A stretch of 49,972 nucleotides of DNA from Pseudomonas sp. Choline-02u-1 (GTDB lineage: Bacteria > Pseudomonadota > Gammaproteobacteria > Pseudomonadales > Pseudomonadaceae), in the NCBI RefSeq assembly GCF_002836515.1, contig NZ_PJBC01000016.1, positions 1 to 49,972 on the forward strand. The letters run 5' to 3'. The first letter of the stretch is position 1. The number at the start of each line of letters is the position of its first letter. The position numbers and the translations under genes were made by a program. This document shows positions 43,013-49,972 of the stretch, in pieces. The notes beneath the pieces were generated by a model that saw nothing but the letters and a program-made list of their open reading frames with translations, made no database searches and was not told the origin of the DNA.

Positions 43013-43453
43013 TCAATGTCCGAGACGCTTTACCCATGAACTAACTGCATCTTCAATCAATGCGTGGGCATGAATGAAAGCGGCCTTGCCTTGACGATAC
43101 GGATCATGTATTTCGCGCTCGCTCTGCCATTTGCCGAGCAGAAACACTTTGCCTCTGGCGTGCGAGGCAATCTTCAGCACTTGATTGACGTGGGCCTTTT
43201 CCATCACCAGGATCAGGTCCGAGTCATTGACGATGTCCGAAGTCAGTTGCCGCGCCTTGAACGCCTCGGCGCAATGCCCGTGCTCTTCAAGAACCTGCCG
43301 CGCCGAGGCTTCCACCCCCTCGCCTACGCGGGCGGACAGGCCGGCGGAGGACACCTTGATGGCGGACGCGCCCAGTGCATTGCGCAGCAGCAGTTCAGCC
43401 GTCGGACTTCGGCATATATTGCCCACGCAGACAACGAGGATCTTTTTGAACAA
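43013..43453 (-). CDS. wzb: Wzb-like low-molecular-weight protein-tyrosine phosphatase
   Basis: This cytosolic phosphatase of 146 residues dephosphorylates the Wzc tyrosine tail. The P-loop is VCVGNICRSPTAE (C9, R15), and the general acid lies in the C-terminal DPYRQG. The start is a TTG at 43453 with AGGA nine bases upstream. It is first in the leftward operon wzb-wzc-GT-pyruvyl transferase-wzx-wzy-acyltransferase-SGNH, with gaps of 40 bases or less until the last gene. Confidence 0.92.
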   Translation of the reverse strand: MFKKILVVCVGNICRSPTAELLLRNALGASAIKVSSAGLSARVGEGVEASARQVLEEHGHCAEAFKARQLTSDIVNDSDLILVMEKAHVNQVLKIASHARGKVFLLGKWQSEREIHDPYRQGKAAFIHAHALIEDAVSSWVKRLGH

Positions 43454-43743
43454 GTCTTGCTTTCCTGTGTAATATCAAACAGCCAACATGCCGTAAAAAG
43501 TTAATGAACCCTCACGACTTTCCTGCACTCAGAAATAGCTTCGCCCTGTTAGTACAGGAACATTAAGTACCACAGCGTTTTAAGCCGCCCCAACCACAAT
43601 TAGCGGACTAAAAATAACTGTGATTTTCAGTTGCTGTTTTCCTGACAAAAAATAACATTCGCGCACTTAGTGCTATCACCGTTATCGGAAATTGTGTGAC
43701 GGGATAAATATTCGTAGTTGTCATTCTCTTCAGGAGAGCAGAC
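43454..43743. promoter_or_regulatory. Divergent promoter region of wzb operon and glycoside hydrolase
   Basis: These 290 AT-rich bases contain GACTAAAAATAACT (43606-43619, shared with the galE/galU promoter), an inverted repeat AACTG...CAGTT (43616-43632) and CCTG-TTAGTA-CAGG. No gene is seen. Confidence 0.5.
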
Positions 43744-44700
43744 ATGAAAACAGCACAGCGCAATAAACTCGCCGCCCTCGCCCTGATGGCGCTCGGTGCC
43801 ACCAGCCAGGTTCACGCCAGTGAGCTGTTCCCCAACCTTCCGGCGAAAACCATCGGCGTGCAGGTGAAGATCCAGAGCTTCACCGCCGCCGATGCCGCGC
43901 AAATCAAAGCGGCCGGCTTCAGCTTTGTGCGCTTCGGCGTGTGGAGCGACAGCCTCACCGCGAAGACTTATCAGAAACAGGTTAGCGATGCCTTCGCCGC
44001 CGCCGCTTCCGCCGGGCTGCCGGTGCTGCTGACGGTGCGCGCAATCAAGGCACTGCCGGCCACTTCGCCGGAGGAACTGAACGCCGCCGGCGGTAAGTTC
44101 GCCAACACCGTGACCGGGCTGGAAAAAACCTGGAGTTCGCAATTGGTGGCGATCGAAATCTGGAACGAGCCGGATCTGGAAACCTATTGGCCGACGCGCA
44201 ATTTCGACACCACGTTCGTGCCGTTCATGGCCGGTATGTGCAAGACCCTCGAAGGTCAGCCGCAGACGACACCACGCGTCGGCTTCGGCTTTGCCCGGCC
44301 GCCAAGCGCGGGCTCGGCGTCGACGGTGGCGCTGAAAAGCATCGTCAGCGATTACCCCAAGTGCTTGAACGCCGTGTCCTATCACCCTTACGGCATGACC
44401 GCCACGCAGATCAGCAACGCGCAGACGTTCATTCAGCAGAACTTCAATCTGCCGGGTGTCATCAGCGAATGGGGAGTTTCGGCCCTCGCCTCCAACGGCG
44501 GTCCTGAGGGGCAAGCGACCAAAATCAACGCGTTTATTACCGACGTTAAACGCCTGAATATTCCCCTGACCTCTATCTATGAATGGCGGAACAGTGATTC
44601 AGGTAGTAACGATCGTGAGAAGAACTTCGGCTTTCTCACCTCTGACGGCCAGCCAAAACCGGCACGGTTGTCCGTGGAAGGTCTGTTGAACGCTGAGTGA
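43744..44700 (+). CDS. Secreted (beta/alpha)8 glycoside hydrolase, clan GH-A, polysaccharide-associated
   Basis: This is an exported enzyme of 318 residues with signal peptide MKTAQRNKL...TSQVHA. The clan GH-A catalytic pair is visible: the acid/base in AIEIWNEPDLE (E142) and the nucleophile in GVISEWGVSA (E242). YHPYG and YEWRNSDSG also fit. It resembles PslG-type or cellulase-type hydrolases that accompany exopolysaccharide operons and trim or release polymer in the periplasm. GGAGAG precedes the ATG. It is divergent from wzb, across a shared promoter region. The GH family number cannot be assigned by eye. Confidence 0.82.
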   Translation: MKTAQRNKLAALALMALGATSQVHASELFPNLPAKTIGVQVKIQSFTAADAAQIKAAGFSFVRFGVWSDSLTAKTYQKQVSDAFAAAASAGLPVLLTVRAIKALPATSPEELNAAGGKFANTVTGLEKTWSSQLVAIEIWNEPDLETYWPTRNFDTTFVPFMAGMCKTLEGQPQTTPRVGFGFARPPSAGSASTVALKSIVSDYPKCLNAVSYHPYGMTATQISNAQTFIQQNFNLPGVISEWGVSALASNGGPEGQATKINAFITDVKRLNIPLTSIYEWRNSDSGSNDREKNFGFLTSDGQPKPARLSVEGLLNAE

Positions 44701-44902
44701 GCCTTGGGCAACCGGTCTGTTCACAGGTCGGTTGCTTTGAACCTGTGGGCTGTTTTGGCATCGTATTCAGCGACACCGCGCCCCGCCTTTCAAACAATCG
44801 TTTTCAGGTTGTTGCCGCAGGGGCCTTCGATGCACGAATGCACCCTTGAGTGCCTGTCAGCGCTCGGGTAATGTCTTCAGACCCATAGGATAGAGCACGC
44901 CC

Positions 44903-45829
44903 ATGACTTCCAAGCTGGAACAACTCAAACAGTTCACCACCGTGGTTGCCGACACTGGCGACTTCGAAGCGATCGCCCGAGTCAAACCGGTCGACGCCAC
45001 TACCAACCCTTCCCTGCTGCTCAAGGCTTCGGCCATTCACGGCTATGCCGAACTGCTGAACGATTGCGTCCGCGACTGCAAGGGCGATGTCGGCCTGGCC
45101 AGCGACCGTTTCGGTGTCGCAGTGGGCAAGGAAATTCTCAACGTGGTTCCGGGCCGCATCTCCACCGAAGTGGATGCGCGTCTGTCCTTCGACCAGGATG
45201 CGATCCTCAAGCGTGCGCATCGCCTGATCGAGTTGTACGACAAGGCCGGCGTCGGCCGCGACCGCGTGCTGATCAAGATCGCCTCGACCTGGGAAGGCAT
45301 CCGCGCTGCCGAGATCCTCGAGAAGGAAGGCATCCAGACCAACCTGACCCTGCTGTTTTCCTTCGCCCAGGCCGCCGCCTGCGCCGATGCCGGGGTGTTC
45401 CTGATCTCGCCGTTCGTGGGCCGTATCTACGACTGGTACAAGAAGGCCAACGGCAACGACTACACCGGCGCCGATGATCCCGGCGTGCAGTCGGTGACGC
45501 GCATCTACAACTACTACAAGGCCAATGACTACAAGACCGTGGTCATGGGCGCCAGCTTCCGCAACATCAACCAGATCGAACAACTGGCCGGCTGCGATCG
45601 TTTGACCATCAGCCCGGAACTGCTGGAGAAGCTGGCCGCCGACACCGGCAAGCTGGAACGCAAACTGGCGCCGGGCAATGCCGGTGAAGCGCGTCTGAGC
45701 CTCAATGAAGCGCAATTCCGCTGGTTGTCCAACGAAGACGCGATGGCCACCGAGAAACTGGCTGAAGGCATCCGTCAGTTCGCCCGCGATCAGGAGAAGC
45801 TCGAAGCGCTGTTGCAGGCCAAGCTGTGA
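44903..45829 (+). CDS. tal: Transaldolase
   Basis: It transfers a dihydroxyacetone unit in the non-oxidative pentose phosphate pathway. It has 308 residues, close to TalB (317). The N-terminal [13 protein letters not shown], the Schiff-base lysine in [43 protein letters not shown] and [12 protein letters not shown] are all intact. The start is ATG 44903; the Shine-Dalgarno is weak (AGGATAGAG). It is a single gene ended by a strong terminator at 45841-45886. Confidence 0.96.
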   Translation: MTSKLEQLKQFTTVVADTGDFEAIARVKPVDATTNPSLLLKASAIHGYAELLNDCVRDCKGDVGLASDRFGVAVGKEILNVVPGRISTEVDARLSFDQDAILKRAHRLIELYDKAGVGRDRVLIKIASTWEGIRAAEILEKEGIQTNLTLLFSFAQAAACADAGVFLISPFVGRIYDWYKKANGNDYTGADDPGVQSVTRIYNYYKANDYKTVVMGASFRNINQIEQLAGCDRLTISPELLEKLAADTGKLERKLAPGNAGEARLSLNEAQFRWLSNEDAMATEKLAEGIRQFARDQEKLEALLQAKL

Positions 45830-45840
45830 TTTGAGTTTGT

Positions 45841-45886
45841 AGAATGCAAAAAGGGCGAACCTGTGAGGGTTCGCCCTTTTTCATTC
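45841..45886. terminator. Two-way intrinsic terminator after tal
   Basis: AAAAAGGGCGAAC and GTTCGCCCTTTTT form a perfect stem with A- and T-tracts on both sides, between convergent tal and the rssC-like gene. Confidence 0.92.
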
Positions 45887-45916
45887 TGCATTGAGAGGCG
45901 CTTTGACCGAACTGAA

Positions 45917-45934
45917 GCCTTCGCGAGCAAGCCC
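45917..45934. repeat. Short half-REP remnant
   Basis: GCCTTCGCGAGCAAGCCC is one arm of the common REP; the rest is missing. Confidence 0.65.
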
Positions 45935-45955
45935 AGACACCATCAATTCACGAGA

Positions 45956-46438
45956 TCAATGTCTTTCCAGCGCATTCACCAGATCATGAAACGCTTCACG
46001 ATTGGAATCGTTAAGGCCCATGAGAATCTTGTGCGCTTCCAGCACTTTGATCCGCACCACTTCTTCGGATTGGTCCTGGTCCGGCAAATCGTCCAGGCAC
46101 TCCGGGCAAGGCACCGGGTGATTGACGATGTTGAACACCTGCTCGAAACCCATAGACTGCAACAGCCGAGTAATGTCTTCGTGGGTGGTGACAACCGTCG
46201 GCAACAGGCCGACCTTCTGCCGCGACAGGATCGACAGTTTGGCCAGCAGGCCCAACGTCGTGCTGTCGATGCTGCGGGTTTCGGTCAAATCGATCACGAT
46301 CGCGTTGAAATTCAGCGCGGTGAAGATTTTCTCAATAGTCGCATCCAACGCCGAACACAGGGTCAGGCGAACTTCACCGACGAACTTCAGGACGAACGTG
46401 CCGTCCTGCTCGGCGAACTGGATTCTACCGGTACTCAT
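45956..46438 (-). CDS. STAS-domain anti-sigma factor antagonist (RssC-like)
   Basis: This cytosolic protein of 160 residues has an N-terminal STAS domain (about 1-100); AIVIDLTETRSIDSTTLGLL carries the serine that is phosphorylated in this family. A C-terminal extension with PCPECLDDLPDQDQ and a helix follows. It overlaps the response regulator by four bases. The order tal - STAS - response regulator - mlaA corresponds, from memory, to PA2796-PA2800, so it is called RssC-like rather than HsbA. It probably acts with RssB in RpoS or stress control. Confidence 0.82.
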   Translation of the reverse strand: MSTGRIQFAEQDGTFVLKFVGEVRLTLCSALDATIEKIFTALNFNAIVIDLTETRSIDSTTLGLLAKLSILSRQKVGLLPTVVTTHEDITRLLQSMGFEQVFNIVNHPVPCPECLDDLPDQDQSEEVVRIKVLEAHKILMGLNDSNREAFHDLVNALERH

Positions 46439-47619
46439 TGAAGATTCCTGCTCAACACCAACAGGGCGATATCATCCGGCATCTCCCCTAGCGTGGCCAA
46501 ACCAAACACTTGCCGCAGACCATCCAGGCTGCCGCCCGCCAACTTCACCCGCTCGGGCAAAGCAGCTTCTTTTTCTTTGAGCGTTGCTTCTGGCAAAAGG
46601 TCCAGAATGCCATCAGACATCAGCGTCAGGCTGAACGTCGGTGGCAGCTCGAGCACGTGGTCTTCGTAGGTGGCTTCATTGAACAGCCCCACCGGCAGAC
46701 CACGGCCTTCGAGATAACGAACACTGTCAGGCGTGTACAACACAGGCAAAGGCAGATGGCCGCCAATGCTATAGGTCAACAAACCGGTCTCCTCGTCGAT
46801 GACTCCACCGACCATTGTGACGTGTTTACCCAGCTTACAACTGATCAGCCCCCGGTTGATATGACCGAGCACTTCCGAAGGCTTGAACTCCGGCAAGGTA
46901 CCGCTGCGTTTCGACTCGAAGAGCAAACGCGTGGTCATGAATTTCAACAGCACGGTGACGAAGGCTGATGACGCGCCGTGACCGGAAACATCCGCCAGGT
47001 AAAACGCAACCCGGCGCTCATCGACGCGGAAATAGTCGACAAAATCACCCGACAGGTACAACGACGGGATGATCTGGTGGGCAAAGTGGAATTCGTCAAT
47101 GCTCCACGGACTTTCCGGCAGCATATTCATCTGCACCTGGCGACCGGCGTTCTGGTCTTCCTGAAGCAGGTTCAGGCTGGCTTCCAGCTCCCGGTTGGCC
47201 TTCTCCAGCTTCTCGCGGTAACGCTGGTTTTCCAGCAACAGCCGCGCACGATCCAGGGCCCGGCGCACGGAGTGCTCGAGCACAGCCAGATCTTCGAGAG
47301 GCTTGATCAGGTAATCCGCCGCGCCCAGGCGCAGGGCCTCGACCGCGTCGTTCATCACCCCGGCACCGGAGACGACGATCACCGGTGTCTCTGGCGAGCG
47401 CTCGGTGACCTGACGGATCAGTTCCAGACCGCCCATCTGCGGCATGCGCAGATCGCAGATGACCAGATCGGGCTCGTCTTGCTCGAATACCTGAAGACCC
47501 TGTTGACCGTTGCCGGCCTGCAGGACGCTGAAACCACTGTCTTCCAGATAGGCCGCGAGACTCGCGCGCACTACCTCGTCATCATCGATTATCAGCAGCG
47601 TGGCACTGGTTTTTGGCAT
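46435..47619 (-). CDS. rssB: RssB-like response regulator with PP2C-type phosphatase domain
   Basis: The 394 residues comprise a receiver domain (1-120) with LIIDDDEVV, the phosphoacceptor Asp in DLVICDLRMPQMGG and IKPLE for the Lys. A coiled-coil linker (about 125-160) follows, then a SpoIIE/PP2C phosphatase domain with LYLSGDFVDYF, FYLADVSGHGASSAF and LTLMSDGILDLLPEA. It should dephosphorylate the adjacent STAS protein when switched. HsbR is a paralogue with the same layout; gene context favours RssB. The ATG overlap with the downstream STAS gene shows coupling. Confidence 0.85.
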   Translation of the reverse strand: MPKTSATLLIIDDDEVVRASLAAYLEDSGFSVLQAGNGQQGLQVFEQDEPDLVICDLRMPQMGGLELIRQVTERSPETPVIVVSGAGVMNDAVEALRLGAADYLIKPLEDLAVLEHSVRRALDRARLLLENQRYREKLEKANRELEASLNLLQEDQNAGRQVQMNMLPESPWSIDEFHFAHQIIPSLYLSGDFVDYFRVDERRVAFYLADVSGHGASSAFVTVLLKFMTTRLLFESKRSGTLPEFKPSEVLGHINRGLISCKLGKHVTMVGGVIDEETGLLTYSIGGHLPLPVLYTPDSVRYLEGRGLPVGLFNEATYEDHVLELPPTFSLTLMSDGILDLLPEATLKEKEAALPERVKLAGGSLDGLRQVFGLATLGEMPDDIALLVLSRNLQ

Positions 47620-47963
47620 GTGGGCAAACGGCGCCAGAATTAGGTTGGCGTAGTGAGCGGGGCAACGGCCCTGCGCAGACTACTGGATTCGCTTTCTAGC
47701 CTCTCTGCTGCAACGCTTTCAAGCATTCGCCTGGCGCGCGGTTTTAAACAGAGGTGCCCTTCTAAGGCGCAGACGGTACTCCCATCCGCAGAGCGTTTCA
47801 AGCATGCGCCGATTGTCGCTTGACGACTTTGTTTGTCAAATCACCGGGAGTTATAAGAACAGCTCCAACCGTAACCCGATGGAAGGTAGCGGCCGTTGCA
47901 GGCGACGCTCTGGCGCGGACAAAAAAGGCGACCCGAGGGTCGCCTTTCTGTCACCGGTCGAAA
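47620..47963. other. Intergenic region between mlaA and rssB
   Basis: These 344 bases have no gene. They contain the mlaA terminator and an inverted repeat TTGAC...GTCAA near 47820-47838, and a CGTTTCAAGCATGCGCC sequence that half-repeats CGCTTTCAAGCATTCGCC about 75 bases away. The rssB promoter must lie here but is not obvious. Confidence 0.5.
47920..47950 (-). terminator. Intrinsic terminator of mlaA
   Basis: On the minus strand AAAGGCGACC-CTC-GGGTCGCC is followed by TTTTTT, 14 bases after the mlaA stop. Confidence 0.88.
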
Positions 47964-48653
47964 TCAGAAATCGTCTTCGACCTGACCGTCCTTCACCTTG
48001 AACTCGCGGTTCTGCAGGTAAGCGTTGCGGATGAAGGTGTATTTGTCGCCGCTGATCAGCTTCTCGCTCGACAGCAGGCTGGCGCGGGTGTCGACGATGT
48101 TCAGGCCGAAGATCGAGTTACGCGTCGGCACGTGATCGATGTAGCGGTACATGCCAGTGTAGCTGTCGACGTACTTGGACGGCGCGTCCCGCAGGGTGCT
48201 CGGGCCCATCAGCGGCAACATCACGTAGGGACCGCTGCCCACGCCCCAGTAGCCGAGGGTCTGGCCGAAATCTTCGTCGCTGCGGTTCAGGCCCATTTTG
48301 GTGCCGACGTCGAAGAAGCCGAGCAGACCGAAGGTAGTGTTGAAAATCAATCGGGCGGTATCAACGCCCGCGGCAGCCGGTTTGGCCTGCAGAATGTTGT
48401 TCGCCAGGTTGGTGACGTCACCGACGTTGCGGAACATGTTGTGGATGCCGTCTTCGACAAACTGCGGGGTGACGAACTCATAACCTTGCGCCAAAGGCTT
48501 CAGCGCGTAGGTGTCAACGAAGTCGTTGAACTGGAAAATCGGCCGGTTGACGCTTTCCCAAGGGTCTTCTTCGGTGGCCGCCTGGGTGGCGAACGGCGCC
48601 AGCAACAGGCTGGCACATACACTTAGCTGAGTGAGCGAAGGGCTCCAGCGCAT
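47964..48653 (-). CDS. mlaA: MlaA (VacJ) phospholipid-retrograde transport protein
   Basis: This outer-membrane component of the Mla system removes phospholipids from the outer leaflet. It has 229 residues. DPWESVNRPIFQFND near residue 30, LLGFFDVGTKMGL and GYWGVGSGPYVMLPLMGPS with STLRD are hallmarks. AAGGAG eight bases upstream sets the ATG at 48653. The signal peptide ends ...FATQA and has no lipobox cysteine, so unlike E. coli MlaA it would be a non-acylated, signal peptidase I product. It has its own terminator. Confidence 0.93.
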   Translation of the reverse strand: MRWSPSLTQLSVCASLLLAPFATQAATEEDPWESVNRPIFQFNDFVDTYALKPLAQGYEFVTPQFVEDGIHNMFRNVGDVTNLANNILQAKPAAAGVDTARLIFNTTFGLLGFFDVGTKMGLNRSDEDFGQTLGYWGVGSGPYVMLPLMGPSTLRDAPSKYVDSYTGMYRYIDHVPTRNSIFGLNIVDTRASLLSSEKLISGDKYTFIRNAYLQNREFKVKDGQVEDDF

Positions 48654-48851
48654 AGAAAAACTCCTTGGATTTGATACTGGCGCAGACCTCTCGGCCCGGG
48701 CATTAAGGCCGCTAGTATAAGCGCAAACGGCGATTTGGGCAGTGCGCCGCTGCAAGGATATGCAGGAAGTTTCCTCCGTCGACTTTCACAGGGCTGTCAT
48801 GCAACTGTCACCCCCGCACCCTAGTCTTGGCGTTATTTCAGGGACGTTGCC

Positions 48852-49472
48852 ATGACTCACGCCGAAACCTTGCCCGTCGCCGCGCCCAGTCTGACTGCCG
48901 TACTGTTCGGCCTGAGCGGTTGCCTGGTGGATTTCGGCGCCCGCGCCGCGCAAGAGCTCGACGCCCAGCCGGAACATGCCAAAACTACGCCCGGCGCACT
49001 CGATAGCCTGAAAAGTTTGCAGCGCCAGGGAATTCCCTGCGCGTGGCTCGACGAACTGCCCGCTGCCCTCGCTCGGTCACTGGCCGCCGCGCTGCCGGAC
49101 TGGATCAAACCGACGCAACATTCAGCAACAATGAATCCGTGGCCAGCCCCCAATGCGTGCTGGCAAGCGTTGATGGATCTGAACATCGACCGCCTCGACG
49201 GTTGCGTGCTGGTCAGCGGTGAGCCGCGTCTGTTACAGGCCGGCCTGAACGCAGGGCTATGGACGATTGGCCTGGCGTCCTGTGGATCACTGTGCGGCCT
49301 GAGCCCACGCGAATGGCAGGCCCTCTCGCAAAAGGAACGCGAACAGTTGCGCGGCAGGGCCACCGTGCAGTTGTTCAGCCTGGGTGTGCATTCGGTGATC
49401 GATCACCTCGGCGAACTCGATGCCTGTCTCGCCGACATCAGCCTGCGCCGTGCCAAAGGCGAAAAGCCCTGA
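48852..49472 (+). CDS. Degenerate HAD-superfamily (phosphonatase-like) protein
   Basis: The product has 206 residues. The N-terminal AVLFGLSGCLVDFG aligns with motif I of phosphonatase-type HADs (LFDWAGT.VDFG), but the nucleophile Asp is Gly and the second Asp is lost. TPGALDSLKSLQRQGIPCAWL fits the next helix and strand, and LDGCVLVSGEPRLLQAGLNAG resembles motif IV with the acidic pair replaced. It is too altered to be a normal phosphatase. The gene itself is intact, with a GGACG ribosome site and normal codon use, so it may be a binding or regulatory protein. Confidence 0.68.
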   Translation: MTHAETLPVAAPSLTAVLFGLSGCLVDFGARAAQELDAQPEHAKTTPGALDSLKSLQRQGIPCAWLDELPAALARSLAAALPDWIKPTQHSATMNPWPAPNACWQALMDLNIDRLDGCVLVSGEPRLLQAGLNAGLWTIGLASCGSLCGLSPREWQALSQKEREQLRGRATVQLFSLGVHSVIDHLGELDACLADISLRRAKGEKP

Positions 49473-49580
49473 CCGGCGTCATGCAGGTTTACCGAGAGTG
49501 GATTAATCTAAAGGTCAGCCATAGACCTTTGGCGCGCGGCTGCGGTCAATGCCAGTGCCTATTGATAAAAGGAAACCACC

Positions 49581-49844
49581 ATGCCCGCCCAAGAACTGCA
49601 AAAACAGCTCGATACCCTGCGCGAGCAGCTGGAACACAATCCACCGCTGTCGGAAGCCGAACGTGAAGATCTGCATGCGCTGATGGCGCAGATCGAATCG
49701 GAAATCCAGTTGGAAACTGCCACTCAGGACGCGAGCATCGCCGACGGCGTGAACCTGGCGGTCGAGCGCTTCGAAGTCGAACACCCGGCGATCGCCGGCA
49801 CCCTGCGCAATATCATGAATACGCTGGGCAGCATGGGCATCTGA
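49581..49844 (+). CDS. DUF4404 family small protein
   Basis: This is an 87-residue cytosolic protein, mostly helical: AQELQKQLDTLREQLEHNPP, SEAEREDLHALMAQIESEI and FEVEHPAIAGTLRNIMNTLG. The pattern is that of the DUF4404 family, whose function is unknown. AAAGGAAACCACC before the ATG is a good ribosome site. It lies 108 bases after the HAD-like gene in the same direction and ends with a strong terminator. Confidence 0.85.
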   Translation: MPAQELQKQLDTLREQLEHNPPLSEAEREDLHALMAQIESEIQLETATQDASIADGVNLAVERFEVEHPAIAGTLRNIMNTLGSMGI

Positions 49845-49854
49845 GCCCCGCCGG

Positions 49855-49887
49855 AAAAAAGCCCTGCCAGCGATGGCAGGGCTTTTT
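49855..49887 (+). terminator. Intrinsic terminator of the DUF4404 gene
   Basis: AAAAAAGCCCTGCCA-GCGA-TGGCAGGGCTTTTT is a perfect stem with A and T tracts, usable in both directions. Confidence 0.92.
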
Positions 49888-49906
49888 CATTTTGAACGCG
49901 GTCAAA

Positions 49907-49972
49907 TGTGGGAGCGGGCTTGCTCGCGAATGCGGGGTTTCATTTAACAATGATGTCGACTGACACAACGCT
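49907..49972. repeat. REP element cut by the window end
   Basis: TGTGGGAGCGGGCTTGCTCG is followed by a loop as in the other REPINs; the second arm lies outside the window. Confidence 0.75.

Noticed and set aside
43520..43600. JUMPstart/ops element for RfaH before wzb
   Set aside because: GGGGCGGCTTA on the minus strand only partly resembles GGCGGTAG; the core is absent.
46435..47619. HsbR/HsbA (HptB pathway) identity for the response regulator and STAS pair
   Set aside because: No hptB or flagellar genes are adjacent; linkage to tal and mlaA fits RssB/RssC better, though the paralogues are hard to tell apart by eye.

Overview
The window reads as chromosomal DNA of a Pseudomonas, most likely a member of the P. 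fluorescens complex. The evidence is high-GC coding with strong G/C third-position bias, many REP/REPIN-type repeats with the core GTGGGAGCGGGCTTGCTCGC, and several lineage-typical small families (DUF6124-like, DUF2388-like, DUF4404). The block tal - STAS protein - RssB-like regulator - mlaA matches what I remember of the P. aeruginosa PA2796-PA2800 neighbourhood. No tRNA, rRNA, IS element, prophage or CRISPR array was seen.

Left part (1-20 kb), mostly metabolic and housekeeping genes. It starts with the 3' end of queD, followed by a 293-297 bp tandemly repeated block built around REPINs. Next come codB-codA (cytosine uptake and deamination) behind a good sigma-54-like promoter, a DapF-like protein in which both catalytic cysteines are serine, an MFS transporter, and a complete ferric-citrate-type system fecI-fecR-fecA. 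A divergent MFS/AraC pair, an AhpD-like protein, a glycine-rich secreted peptide and a membrane diguanylate cyclase follow. Then there is a wrecked class II aldolase gene, an RNase T2, a PheC-like periplasmic protein, a DUF6124-like gene with a long structured leader, and dusA.

Central part (20.4-44.7 kb), a large exopolysaccharide island. It is flanked by uppP and two unusual winged-helix regulators on the left and a secreted glycoside hydrolase on the right. A PslA/WcaJ-like initiating glycosyl-phosphotransferase (+) faces a gfcABCD/yjbEFGH-type secretion operon with wza inserted (-). Then come galE (-) and galU (+), with a free-standing phosphomannomutase C-terminal domain behind galU. A leftward operon follows: wzb - wzc - GT4 glycosyltransferase - pyruvyl transferase - wzx - wzy - acyltransferase 3 - SGNH hydrolase. 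With one initiating transferase, one other glycosyltransferase, UDP-Glc/UDP-Gal supply, a pyruvyl transferase and acyl-modifying enzymes, the simplest product is a short-repeat pyruvylated and acylated galactoglucan, marginalan-like; this is inference. The promoter regions of the island are AT-rich and share palindromes centred on AACTGTT and other short motifs. This island is the most interesting system in the window.

Right part (44.9-50 kb), core genes. These are tal, an rssC/rssB-like anti-anti-sigma and response-regulator phosphatase pair, mlaA, a HAD-like protein that has lost its nucleophile, and a DUF4404 gene. The window ends inside another REP element.
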